Shown in pieces: positions 18,404 to 27,351 of a stretch of DNA of 64,000 nucleotides (within the stretch, counting starts at the first letter, position 1; every line of letters starts with the position of its first letter). The stretch is taken from positions 62,001 to 126,000 of the forward strand of contig NZ_JAODOO010000012.1 of assembly GCF_025398335.1 (NCBI RefSeq), given 5' to 3'. The stretch comes from Clostridium sp. CX1. Its GTDB lineage: Bacteria > Bacillota > Clostridia > Clostridiales > Clostridiaceae. The translations under genes and the position numbers were made by a program. The notes under the pieces are model-generated. The model saw nothing but the letters and a program-made list of their open reading frames with translations, was not told the DNA's origin and made no database searches.

Positions 18404-20680
18404 TTAAATTTTCATATCCGTTATATATTCTTTTAGATACTTTCCTGTAATAGAAGAAGAGGAATTAATCAAGTCTCTAGGATGTCCTTGGAATATCACC
18501 TTGCCTCCATCCTGACCTGCTCCTGGACCTAAATCTATAATCCAATCCCCTTGACACATTATATCAAGATTATGCTCTATCACAATTAAGGTACTACCTT
18601 GGTTAACAATGTGGTTCATAATTTTGATAAGCTGTGACAGATCAGACATGTGCAACCCTGTAGTTGGCTCATCTAATACATATATATTCCCTTCTTTCTC
18701 CAACTCTGCTGCAAGCTTAAGTCTTTGAAGTTCACCACCAGATAGTGTATCTAAGGATTGACCTAGGCTAATATAGCCTATTCCTACATCTTTCAATCTT
18801 TTCAAAGTAGCAAATATTTCTTTTTCACAAAAAAATTCCAAGGCTTCATCAACTGTCATTTTAAGAACCTGGCTAATATTTTTATTTCGTAATTTAAATT
18901 GAAGTACTTCCTTAGTAAATCTATTTCCTTGACATGCTTCACAAATACCTACCACCGGATCCATAAAAGCTAAGTCAGTATAAATTACTCCTAATCCCTT
19001 ACATTCTGTGCAAGCTCCATGAGAATTAAAGCTGAAAAGAGAAGCTTCCGCACTGTTTTCTTTTGCGAAGAGCTTTCGGATAACATCAAAAATCCCTGTG
19101 AAGGTAGCTATATTAGAACGCTTAGAACCTTGAATTGCTCCTTGATCTATAAAAATTGCCTCAGGATAATGCTTTTTAAATATACCATTTATAAGAGTAC
19201 TCTTCCCAGAACCAGCTACTCCTGTAATCACAGTCATAACACCTATAGGTATATCCACAGAAACCTCTTTCAGATTGTGCAAGGAGGCATTCTTTATAGA
19301 TATCCATCCCTTAGCTTCCCTTGTACTTTCTTTCAAGGTAGTTCTACGATTTAAAAACTTTCCTGTCAATGTATCTGCTTTTAATAAACCTTCTACTGCT
19401 CCCTGATACATAATATTTCCGCCTTTTTTGCCAGCTTTTGGCCCCATATCAATCACATAGTCTGCAATTTTAATTACATCCGGATCATGTTCCACTATTA
19501 AAACAGTATTTCCTTTATCTCTTAATAACTTTAAAAGGTTATTAAGCCTAGTCACATCATGGGGATGAAGACCTATGCTTGGTTCATCAAAAATATAAGT
19601 AATATCTGTTAAACTGCTTCCTAGTTGACGAACCATTTTTATTCTTTGTGATTCCCCTCCAGAAAGTGTGGCTGTTTGTCTATCTAAGTTTAGGTATCCT
19701 AGTCCCACAGAATTTAAATGTTCTAATCGATTAATAATAGATTCAACTATTGTATAGGAAGAAGGCTCCTTAATATTCTCTATAAAGCTAATTAACTTAC
19801 TGACCTGCATTTTTGTACAATCTGTAATATTTTTGTCCTTTATTTTGCACTGTAGTACCTTTTGGTTAAGTCTTCCACCATTGCATAATGGGCAAGTTCC
19901 TCTGGTAACCACGTAATCAATATCCTTTTTATATAGCTTAGCATCCCTGCATTCTTTGTTTAAAAAAGTCCGTTCAATTCTCGGTATAACCCCTTCATAC
20001 TTTGAAGTGGTGGGCCACCCTTCTCCAGGATTTGTGAGCTTAAAACCTGCTTTATAAAGGAGGGTATCCCATTCCTCCTGGCTATAATCCTTAAGTTTCT
20101 TGTCATTATCAAAAAGTCCTGTACAAACATATCTTTTCCATCGTACCTCTCCTGGCCTAAAGGTTGGAAACTGAATGGCTCCTTCATTTAAAGATTTACT
20201 TTTATCAATTAGTCTATCAATATTGATTATATCTATTTTTCCCAATCCTTCACATTTAGGACACATTCCTGCAGGATTATTAAAGGAAAACACATCAGAA
20301 TAGCCTACAAAAGGTATACCAATACGTGAAAATAACAACCGCAAAAGAGAGTAAATATCCGTTATAGTTCCAACGGTTGACCTTCCATTTCCTCCTATTC
20401 TCTTTTGGCTAACTACAATTGCTACAGAGAGATTTTCAATTGAATCTACATCAGGCTGTCCGTAATGCGGAAGACGGTGACGTATAAAACTTGAATAGGT
20501 TTCGTTCAATTGACGTTGTGATTCCGCTGCAATTGTATCAAATACAAGAGATGACTTTCCTGAGCCTGAAACTCCGGTAAAAACAGTGATTTTCTTCTTT
20601 GGAACCTCTATATTAATATTCTTTAAGTTTTTCTCTCTAGCTCCAGTAACATGAATATTATTGGATTTTTCTTTTTTCAT
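18404..20680 (-). CDS. UvrA paralogue (short excinuclease ABC subunit A-like ATPase)
   Basis: 758 residues, clearly shorter than canonical UvrA (about 940). Two ABC halves are complete: Walker A GVSGSGKSS (36-44) and GVAGSGKST, signatures TLSGGESQRIKM and TLSGGELQRLKL, Walker B YIFDEPSIGLHPHD and YVLDEPTTGLHMSD. Zinc-finger pairs CPKCEGLG, CPLCNGGR, CTECKGLG and CEACQGNRF are present. The missing length fits loss of the UvrB-interaction region, as in UvrA2/DrrC-like proteins tied to DNA-damaging drugs. It is divergent from a WYL regulator that probably controls it. Confidence 0.88.
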   Translation of the reverse strand: MKKEKSNNIHVTGAREKNLKNINIEVPKKKITVFTGVSGSGKSSLVFDTIAAESQRQLNETYSSFIRHRLPHYGQPDVDSIENLSVAIVVSQKRIGGNGRSTVGTITDIYSLLRLLFSRIGIPFVGYSDVFSFNNPAGMCPKCEGLGKIDIINIDRLIDKSKSLNEGAIQFPTFRPGEVRWKRYVCTGLFDNDKKLKDYSQEEWDTLLYKAGFKLTNPGEGWPTTSKYEGVIPRIERTFLNKECRDAKLYKKDIDYVVTRGTCPLCNGGRLNQKVLQCKIKDKNITDCTKMQVSKLISFIENIKEPSSYTIVESIINRLEHLNSVGLGYLNLDRQTATLSGGESQRIKMVRQLGSSLTDITYIFDEPSIGLHPHDVTRLNNLLKLLRDKGNTVLIVEHDPDVIKIADYVIDMGPKAGKKGGNIMYQGAVEGLLKADTLTGKFLNRRTTLKESTREAKGWISIKNASLHNLKEVSVDIPIGVMTVITGVAGSGKSTLINGIFKKHYPEAIFIDQGAIQGSKRSNIATFTGIFDVIRKLFAKENSAEASLFSFNSHGACTECKGLGVIYTDLAFMDPVVGICEACQGNRFTKEVLQFKLRNKNISQVLKMTVDEALEFFCEKEIFATLKRLKDVGIGYISLGQSLDTLSGGELQRLKLAAELEKEGNIYVLDEPTTGLHMSDLSQLIKIMNHIVNQGSTLIVIEHNLDIMCQGDWIIDLGPGAGQDGGKVIFQGHPRDLINSSSSITGKYLKEYITDMKI

Positions 20681-20754
20681 AGTAATCCCCTTTCAATATC
20701 TATCATAAATACTGTATACTAAAAACATGACAATTGCTGTCTGTTTTTATTAAG

Positions 20755-20780
20755 ATTAATCTATTGATCATAGGATTAAT
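20755..20780. promoter_or_regulatory. Dyad in the UvrA-like/WYL divergent region
   Basis: ATTAATC (20755-20761) and GATTAAT (20774-20780) are inverted, 12 bases apart; GACA/TGTC at 20729-20741 is a second small dyad. They are candidate operators for the WYL protein. Confidence 0.4.
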
Positions 20781-20803
20781 TTCTGTTGCAAAGGAGATTT
20801 CAT

Positions 20804-21736
20804 ATGTCAAAGGCTAAAAAAATATTTGATTTAATTATGTATGTAAATTCTAAGAAAAACTTTACTGCTCAAGATGTTGCCTATGAATTTAACATATCTG
20901 TCAGAACTGCTCATAGATATTTAATGGAAATAAGCGAATTAGGAGTTCCTATATATACAGAGCAGGGCAGAAACGGCGGCTATCGCACACTAAAAAATAG
21001 AATTCTTCCTCCAATCATATTTGATGAAAATGAGGCCCTAGCAATTTTCTTTGCCTTTCAATCACTAAAGTACTACAAATCACTACCCTTTGATACAGAT
21101 ATAGATTCAGCTTCTAGAAAATTGTATGCCACTCTTCCTGAGGATGCCAAAAACAAAATAAACCGTTTAGAAACACTTATATGCCTATGGAATCCAAAAC
21201 GAAATATTGCCTCTCCATTTTTAAAGGATATAGTTGAAGCAGTTCTTGAGAGTAATACATTAATAATTGAATATGTATCAAAATCCAAAAATAAAAAAAG
21301 AGAAGTTAAACCCATTGGAGCATATGCCTATGACGGACTTTGGTATATGCCTGCCTTTGACCTGGAAAAGGATAAGGTTTTATTATTTAGAGTGGATAGA
21401 ATCGCCTCTTTAGAAGTTTCTAAAAAAACTTACCAGTTTCCAATGAATTTAATAGATTGGTTTGATAGCTACACTATTAAAAGGCCTGTAAGATTACATG
21501 TTAAGCTTACAAGAGAAGGTATAAGACAGTGCCAGAGTAAATCATGGTTAGAACCCCACATTGTTGTTATGGATGATGAGAATGGGTATATTGATACAAT
21601 AATTGATAAGGATGAGCTAGATTTTGTTTCTAATTATTTTCTTCAGTTAGGCATTTCTGCAAAGGTTATTGAACCACAAGAAATAGTAGATAATATAAAA
21701 AAACAAGCACATGCCCTGATAAATCATTACATATAG
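20804..21736 (+). CDS. HTH-WYL (YafY family) transcriptional regulator
   Basis: About 310 residues. The start at ATG 20804 is set by AAAGGAG upstream; an in-frame TTG at 20786 precedes the ribosome site and is unlikely. N-terminal HTH_11 domain (FTAQDVAYEFNISVRTAHRYLMEISELGVPIYTEQGRNGGY), then a WYL domain (IEYVSKSKNKKREVKPIGAYAYDGLWYMPAFDLEKDKVLLFRVDRIASL) and a WCX-type C-terminus. WYL regulators bind nucleic acid or nucleotides, often responding to DNA damage. Placement beside the UvrA paralogue supports a damage-linked role. Confidence 0.92.
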   Translation: MSKAKKIFDLIMYVNSKKNFTAQDVAYEFNISVRTAHRYLMEISELGVPIYTEQGRNGGYRTLKNRILPPIIFDENEALAIFFAFQSLKYYKSLPFDTDIDSASRKLYATLPEDAKNKINRLETLICLWNPKRNIASPFLKDIVEAVLESNTLIIEYVSKSKNKKREVKPIGAYAYDGLWYMPAFDLEKDKVLLFRVDRIASLEVSKKTYQFPMNLIDWFDSYTIKRPVRLHVKLTREGIRQCQSKSWLEPHIVVMDDENGYIDTIIDKDELDFVSNYFLQLGISAKVIEPQEIVDNIKKQAHALINHYI

Positions 21737-21761
21737 CTATAATTAATATAGTTCTGTATAA

Positions 21762-21796
21762 AAAAGTTCTCCCAAAGTAACTTTGAGAGAACTTTT
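21762..21796. terminator. Bidirectional terminator
   Basis: Arms AAAAGTTCTCCCAAAG (21762-21777) and CTTTGAGAGAACTTTT (21781-21796), one mismatch. It separates the convergent WYL gene and the corrinoid operon. Confidence 0.8.
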
Positions 21797-21805
21797 AATA
21801 ACATT

Positions 21806-23599
21806 TTAACTTGGAAACATTAGACACTCCATAAAGAGTCTTTCATAACCTTCTGATGCCCCTAGTTCCATATAATCTATCTGATGGGCGAGTTTTTCTA
21901 TTTGCTCTTTTACATCTGCAGACATAAGGGCCATATATGCCCCGGTTTTAGAGGAATTACCTACATATACCAGCTTATCCCTAACTTCCTCTGGCAATAT
22001 GCCTATGCCTACTAAGCTATCTGCAGGCAAATGAGCTCCGAACTGTCCTGCTATAACAACTTTATCAAGCTCGCTCATATTGATGTTTGCCTTTTTTAAC
22101 AGAGCATAAAAACCTGAAAGGATAGCTCCCTTTGCTAATTGTACTTGACGAACATCCGACTGTGTAATTAGCAGTTTTTTTGGATTACTACTTAAAACAA
22201 ATTCTCGTTTTTTCCCGTCTAACTGAAGCATATTATAACGATAATCTGATTCTTCCAGCTTTTCCTTTTTTATAAATGCTCCATCTTTTTTTACAAGACC
22301 TACTCCAATTAATTCTTTTACTACAGCTAATATACCGCTGCCACATACACCTATTGGTTCCTGCTCTCCTATAACTTTAACTTCAATTCCGCTTTCAGTG
22401 ATTTTCACATCTTCAATGGCACCCTCTGCTGCCCTCATACCGGAGCTAATGTTCATCCCCTCTAAGGCTGGACCTGCAGCACAGGAACAGGATAAAAGCT
22501 TTCCATGATTGGATAAGACAATTTCCCCATTAGTTCCAATATCTATAAATAGTACATTCTCCTTAGCCTTGTGTAGTTGACAGACATATGCACCGGCTAC
22601 AATATCAGCTCCTATATAAGCTGAGACCGATGGAAGACAATAAAGCCTAGCACCTGGAGCTGCCTCTAAGCCAATATCCTTTGCCAATATGTTTTTTGAT
22701 TTCACAAATATTGGTGCATAGGGAGATTTTCCTATAGAGGTTGCATCAATTCCTAAAAGAAAATGCATCATTGTACAGTTTGCGGCAATAGAAATCTCAT
22801 ATATGTTTCTTCTATCTACCTTTGATTTATTACATATATCTCCAATCATCTCATTAATAGAGCTAACAATTGCATACTGCAGCTTTTCCTTAGAATCCTC
22901 TGGGTGCTCTACTTCATAAGTGATTCTAGTTAAAACATCCAGCCCAAAGTTCTTTTGAGCATTAATCATTGAAGCTGTAGCTAATTCCTTACCAGTATTC
23001 ATATCAATCAGCGAAGTTACAACTGTGGTAGTTCCAATATCCACAGCAACTCCGTAAAGAAGGTCAGTAGTATCACCGGCTTCAATTCCAATTAACTCTC
23101 TGCCATTAAAAACTCCTGTAACTTCTCCAATCATAAATTCACGCTGCTGCAACAGTCTCCAATCAAATTTTTCAACATCAAAGGTGTTGCATATAGCCTC
23201 TTCAAAGGAACTTTGATTTTCTAAGGTAGGCTTTTCTATTTTAAAAATCTTCTTATGGATTAAAGGATTAAATTCAAAATCTGGAACATATCCCGTTGTA
23301 AGTATTTTATGCTTCCCTTCCTTTTGTAAAACTTCAATTACAATATCTCCTTGTGGTACTACCAAACAGGATAATCTTATGCCTGAGTTGATTTCTTCCT
23401 TCTTTAAAAGTTTTGCCTCTGTTTCTGACATATCCGGCAGATTTCCTTCTAAAAGTCTAATCTTACATTTTCCACAGGACCCTTTTCCATTACAAGGATT
23501 GTCAACGAAAACCTCATTTTCTAACAAAAGCTTCAGCAAATTTTTTCCCGGCACATATTTAAAGCTTTTATTTTCAGATTTAATAGAAATCTTAGCCAT
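21806..23599 (-). CDS. Corrinoid activation protein (RACo-like, 2Fe-2S plus ASKHA domain)
   Basis: About 597 residues; ATG 23599 is chosen because GGAG sits seven bases upstream. The N-terminal 2Fe-2S ferredoxin domain has Cys36, Cys42, Cys45 and Cys78. A linker leads to a DUF4445/ASKHA ATPase-like domain with GVAVDIGTTTVVTSLIDMNTG, FIDIGTNGEIVLSNHG and AGQFGAHL. These proteins use ATP and a low-potential electron to return inactive Co(II) corrinoid to Co(I). The gene is last in the operon, overlapping the end of the MtaA-like gene, so it almost certainly serves the corrinoid protein encoded here. Confidence 0.93.
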   Translation of the reverse strand: MAKISIKSENKSFKYVPGKNLLKLLLENEVFVDNPCNGKGSCGKCKIRLLEGNLPDMSETEAKLLKKEEINSGIRLSCLVVPQGDIVIEVLQKEGKHKILTTGYVPDFEFNPLIHKKIFKIEKPTLENQSSFEEAICNTFDVEKFDWRLLQQREFMIGEVTGVFNGRELIGIEAGDTTDLLYGVAVDIGTTTVVTSLIDMNTGKELATASMINAQKNFGLDVLTRITYEVEHPEDSKEKLQYAIVSSINEMIGDICNKSKVDRRNIYEISIAANCTMMHFLLGIDATSIGKSPYAPIFVKSKNILAKDIGLEAAPGARLYCLPSVSAYIGADIVAGAYVCQLHKAKENVLFIDIGTNGEIVLSNHGKLLSCSCAAGPALEGMNISSGMRAAEGAIEDVKITESGIEVKVIGEQEPIGVCGSGILAVVKELIGVGLVKKDGAFIKKEKLEESDYRYNMLQLDGKKREFVLSSNPKKLLITQSDVRQVQLAKGAILSGFYALLKKANINMSELDKVVIAGQFGAHLPADSLVGIGILPEEVRDKLVYVGNSSKTGAYMALMSADVKEQIEKLAHQIDYMELGASEGYERLFMECLMFPS

Positions 23600-24632
23600 T
23601 AATAACTCCATCTCCTTTTGATAAATAGTCTACCATAGCTTTCACATTTTTCAAAGGAGACTTCATTCCAAGTCCACAGGCTGGAGATATTATATTTGCT
23701 CCGTCTTTCACACATTTTTCAGTTAGTTCAGTGATTTTCTTTGCTTCGCCGAATTCAATAGCATAAGTACTTACATTGCCCATTAGTAATCTGTTTCCCA
23801 GATTTTTTCTTGCATCGCTCATATTAACTATAGAATCAAAACTTAAAACATCACTTTTGATTTTATTTACTTCTGGGTAAACCTTCTTCATTTGTCCACA
23901 TATATGTACAATTGTACCTACATTCTTATTTTGTATACTATCAACAATTTTATTAAGGTATTTTACAGCAAATTCTTCAAATAGCTTAGGTCCTAAAATT
24001 TCACCGGTGCCGCTAGGGTCAGAAATTGCAATTATGTCTGCTCCTGCTTCTATTTGTTTTGTTGCAAATAAAATTAACTGCTCTGTAACAAAATTAAGAA
24101 ATTCATGTGCTTCCTTATTACTTTTCTTTAGCTCCTTATAAAAAGTGGAAGGTTCCATTATAGAGCTTGCTGTACTAATAGGGCCTGTTAAATTACCTAT
24201 AATAGGAACATCACTACCCTTCAATTTTAGCAGTTTTATAGCATCAATAACTACCTTTGCTCTTCCCTCTTCATAGCTAATCTCAGAAATTTCTTTCCAT
24301 TCCTTAACAGAATTAATTGCATATTCTACAACATGAGGCTCATAAATATTTGTGCCCATATCAACTTTTGCTCCAAAATTTTCTGCCTCTATAGTCATAC
24401 AGAAGGGAACACCGTAATTTTCAAAGCAACCTTTTTCATATACTGCTGTTGCTAAATCAGCCATCATTTCAGCATTCAAATGAGCCTTTTGAAATTCTAC
24501 TCCAACCTCCTCTATTAACTCTGTTGTAACCATATTCATCATGCCGCCAGGACAAATACATGGTGGTCTATCAACTTTTTCTCTGCCAAATACCTTCATT
24601 AATCGTTCTTTTGGCAATAACATAGCCCTCAC
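23592..24632 (-). CDS. UroD-fold methylcobamide methyltransferase, MtaA-like
   Basis: 346 residues in the uroporphyrinogen decarboxylase superfamily, methyltransferase branch. Zinc ligands are readable: His243 and Cys245 in IVHICGQ, and Cys319 in ISPACGLG. MtaA/MtbA-type enzymes move a methyl group between a methylcorrinoid protein and a thiol; other members demethylate substrates. Six bases separate it from the corrinoid gene upstream, and it overlaps the activator gene downstream. Whether it is the donor-side or acceptor-side enzyme cannot be told. Of the three UroD proteins in the operon it looks closest to MtaA. Confidence 0.88.
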   Translation of the reverse strand: MRAMLLPKERLMKVFGREKVDRPPCICPGGMMNMVTTELIEEVGVEFQKAHLNAEMMADLATAVYEKGCFENYGVPFCMTIEAENFGAKVDMGTNIYEPHVVEYAINSVKEWKEISEISYEEGRAKVVIDAIKLLKLKGSDVPIIGNLTGPISTASSIMEPSTFYKELKKSNKEAHEFLNFVTEQLILFATKQIEAGADIIAISDPSGTGEILGPKLFEEFAVKYLNKIVDSIQNKNVGTIVHICGQMKKVYPEVNKIKSDVLSFDSIVNMSDARKNLGNRLLMGNVSTYAIEFGEAKKITELTEKCVKDGANIISPACGLGMKSPLKNVKAMVDYLSKGDGVING

Positions 24633-24638
24633 CTCTTT

Positions 24639-25295
24639 CTACGCTATATTAAGCAATGTCTTTATTTGTTTAACTGCCTCAACTGCATTAGGAGAATAAC
24701 CATCTGCACCAATTATATCTGCAAATTTCTTTGAAATTGGTCCTCCACCTATAACAACCTTAACTTCTTCTCTTATACCCTCTTCTTTTAATAATTCTAT
24801 AACAGTTTTCATGCCTCCCATTGTTGTTGTCATTAATGTGGACATACATACGAAGGATGCATTAACCTCCTTAGCCTTATCTACAAAATTTTGAAGTGGA
24901 ACGTCTCTTCCTAAATCAATCATTTCAAATCCAGCTGTTTCTAACATGATTTTCACTAGATTTTTTCCTATATCATGGGTGTCTCCTTCTACAACTCCAA
25001 TTACTCCCTTTGGCTTTTCTTTTTCTACTTCATCTGAAGGAAGATGAGGTCTTAAAATTGCTAAACCTTCATACATTGCATCTGAGCATAATAATATATC
25101 TGTAACAAAATATTCTTCCTCTTCATATAATTGACTTGCGCGGTTCATACCATCTACAAGACCTTCCAGAATACCTTCAAGTATTGGATACCCTGCTTCT
25201 ACATATTCATTAGCTGCTTCAATTACATCATCCTCTTCCATATCCACTACACCATCAGATAATCTCTTTAATAATTCTTCCTTTAATACTGCCAT
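24639..25295 (-). CDS. Methyltransferase corrinoid protein (MttC/MtaC-like)
   Basis: About 218 residues; start ATG 25295 with GGGGGGA eight bases upstream. An N-terminal helical cap domain (about 1-90) precedes the cobalamin-binding Rossmann domain. The base-on/His-on motif DxHxxG is D105-T-H107-D-I-G110, and the downstream STLMTTTMGG and VVIGGGPIS segments complete the site. His107 should be the lower axial ligand of cobalt. It carries the methyl group between the UroD-fold enzymes and is reactivated by the RACo-like protein. Confidence 0.95.
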   Translation of the reverse strand: MAVLKEELLKRLSDGVVDMEEDDVIEAANEYVEAGYPILEGILEGLVDGMNRASQLYEEEEYFVTDILLCSDAMYEGLAILRPHLPSDEVEKEKPKGVIGVVEGDTHDIGKNLVKIMLETAGFEMIDLGRDVPLQNFVDKAKEVNASFVCMSTLMTTTMGGMKTVIELLKEEGIREEVKVVIGGGPISKKFADIIGADGYSPNAVEAVKQIKTLLNIA

Positions 25296-25358
25296 TATTT
25301 TTCCCCCCACTTTTTAATAACTAATATATTTATTCCGATTCAATTTTCACTTCATATG

Positions 25359-26429
25359 TTAAAGGAAATTTCTTGGGTCCAAAGGCCACTTTCCATATTT
25401 TCTGGCAGAAGCCATAAATTGGTCAATATTTTCTAGCGGAACAGCTCCTGAAAGATCACAGCCTGATGCTAAAATATATCCACAAGGACTGTCATAAGCC
25501 TTTTGTATGCAGGTTTTTACTGCTAAATCTACATCATTAGTATTTCCTAGAATCAGTACTTCTACTGGGTCTACATTTCCAAGGATAGGAACTTTATCTC
25601 CTACCACTTCTTTTGTATAGGCTAAATCTACCCTGTTATCAATACTCATCATATCACAGCCTGACTTAACCATTTCTCCTACGATTGCCGTTGTATCTCC
25701 ACAAATATGGTAACAAACCATTCCTTTTGCATCATGAATATCTTTCATCAAATCTATTGTGTATGGTAGAACGAATTCCAAGTATTGTTTTTTATTAAGA
25801 ATTGTTCCTGATGCAATAGGATCGCATAATAGAATAAGAACACCTGCTTTTATGAATTCTCTACAAATCATTTTTAGTGCATCGTTACAGAATTTAATTA
25901 ATTGATGCAGTTTTTCAGGATTTTTTCTAGTTGCTCTTAACAAATTTTCTGTTTTATAAATACTGGAAGCAGCAGTAAACGGTCCAGATATTAAAACTCC
26001 CGTTGGAACTTCATTTCCTATTTCGTCTATAATGATACCTGCAGCTTCTAAGTGCAGCTGGAAGGCTTTATCATTTTTTAGCTCTAATTTTGACATATCT
26101 AACTTGTCAACATCATTCAAGTCCTCTAGAACATATTTCATGATTGCTGGTACAGAGTCCTCTGGGTCACTCATTTCACTGCCTAGAGCTGCACCTACAC
26201 CATGCAATCCATATTCAACAATTGCTAAATCATTTCCAAATCTTTCATAACAGGCAATCTGTGCCTTTGCTTCATTTAAAGCACTGCTTCTTTTTTCCTT
26301 GTGAGTCATTCCAAGTGCTAATCCTGACATAGAACAAGCAACTGGCATAGCTAGAATTCTATCCATAGGTTTTCCTGTCATAAATGCGGCCAATCTTTCA
26401 TTTGGTGTCATCTTATCATCTTTGTGCAT
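25359..26429 (-). CDS. UroD-fold methyltransferase, possible substrate-side enzyme
   Basis: 356 residues. Zinc motif H241-I-C243-G with Cys324 in LASGCDLSG, and the barrel segments ISGPFTAASSIYK and CDPIASGTILNKKQYLEF. Members of this branch include methyl donor:corrinoid methyltransferases. No MttB, MtaB, MtgB or MtmB homologue is present, so this protein is the best candidate for binding the methylated substrate, which is unknown. It lies between the third UroD gene (41 bp gap) and the corrinoid gene (63 bp gap). Confidence 0.85.
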   Translation of the reverse strand: MHKDDKMTPNERLAAFMTGKPMDRILAMPVACSMSGLALGMTHKEKRSSALNEAKAQIACYERFGNDLAIVEYGLHGVGAALGSEMSDPEDSVPAIMKYVLEDLNDVDKLDMSKLELKNDKAFQLHLEAAGIIIDEIGNEVPTGVLISGPFTAASSIYKTENLLRATRKNPEKLHQLIKFCNDALKMICREFIKAGVLILLCDPIASGTILNKKQYLEFVLPYTIDLMKDIHDAKGMVCYHICGDTTAIVGEMVKSGCDMMSIDNRVDLAYTKEVVGDKVPILGNVDPVEVLILGNTNDVDLAVKTCIQKAYDSPCGYILASGCDLSGAVPLENIDQFMASARKYGKWPLDPRNFL

Positions 26430-26469
26430 ATAATGTCCTCCCTATATAAATCAATATTTTTACTAATAC

Positions 26470-27339
26470 TTACAGCAAATTAATTGTTTTGATTATTCCA
26501 TTTTTTAATTCAAATTCTTTATCTTTAATACACATTTGTCCAACAAACTTCGCTTGTCCCATTACTTTTATGCAGGCTTCGGAGTATTTTACAGGCTCTC
26601 CAAGGTTAATATCCTTCCATACCGCTTTATCTGTTCCTATCAATGCGAAAGTAGTTTTAGGGCAAAGTAATACAATTGTTTCATCATTAATTATTTCTTC
26701 AATCTTCTTTAACAGTGGGTAAGTAAACATTTCTACCGTTTGTTCTGCAAATTTAGGCCCTAGAATATTTAATCCTCCAGAAGAATCAGCATAACTAATC
26801 ATATTTACTCCTGCTTTTTGAGCCTCTTTAACAAAACGTAATAGTTCCTTCTCAAATTTATTAAAAATAGCTTGCATAGTATCTGGATCTTTTCTAAAGA
26901 TCTTAAAAATGTGACGTGGGTCAATTAAAACATTCATAATTGTAAAGGGACCAGAAATATATAGGAGTACATTCTCCCCTTTATCTCTTAAATGCTTACA
27001 AGCTTTTAAAACTTCTGATATACGTCCCTTTGAGTAATCGATTTCAGGTAGATTTAATATTTCCTGTGCAGATGCACAAATATAGTCTTTTGCTCTTGGA
27101 CCTATATTTTCATCTCCAAAATTAATACTTCCTCCCAAGGCTTCTCCTTCAACGGTATGACAAAATGGTAAACCACAGAAATTTGCCTTATCATACTTTT
27201 TCAACTCTTCTGCCAAGAGAGCCATGCTATCCCAATGCTTATAGGCTTCTGGAAACTGCAAGTCCAATTTTTCTGTAACTTCTTTATTAATTCCTATAGA
27301 ATTATCATATGTACACTTAAAGTCAACAATTTTACTCAT
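26470..27339 (-). CDS. Short UroD-fold protein with altered metal site
   Basis: 289 residues, 55-65 shorter than its two neighbours, mostly at the N-terminus. FCGLPFCHTVEGEALGGSINFG, LYISGPFTIMNV and YADSSGGLNILGPKFAEQ follow the methyltransferase pattern. Where the other two have HxC, this one reads LLCP: Leu224 replaces the zinc His, Cys226 remains, and Cys270 (GQMC) may be the third ligand. It may bind metal differently, act non-catalytically, or be an unusual substrate enzyme. The gene is intact, with GGGGG upstream, 12 bases after cobW. Confidence 0.8.
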   Translation of the reverse strand: MSKIVDFKCTYDNSIGINKEVTEKLDLQFPEAYKHWDSMALLAEELKKYDKANFCGLPFCHTVEGEALGGSINFGDENIGPRAKDYICASAQEILNLPEIDYSKGRISEVLKACKHLRDKGENVLLYISGPFTIMNVLIDPRHIFKIFRKDPDTMQAIFNKFEKELLRFVKEAQKAGVNMISYADSSGGLNILGPKFAEQTVEMFTYPLLKKIEEIINDETIVLLCPKTTFALIGTDKAVWKDINLGEPVKYSEACIKVMGQAKFVGQMCIKDKEFELKNGIIKTINLL

Positions 27340-27351
27340 GATTCCCCCCTG

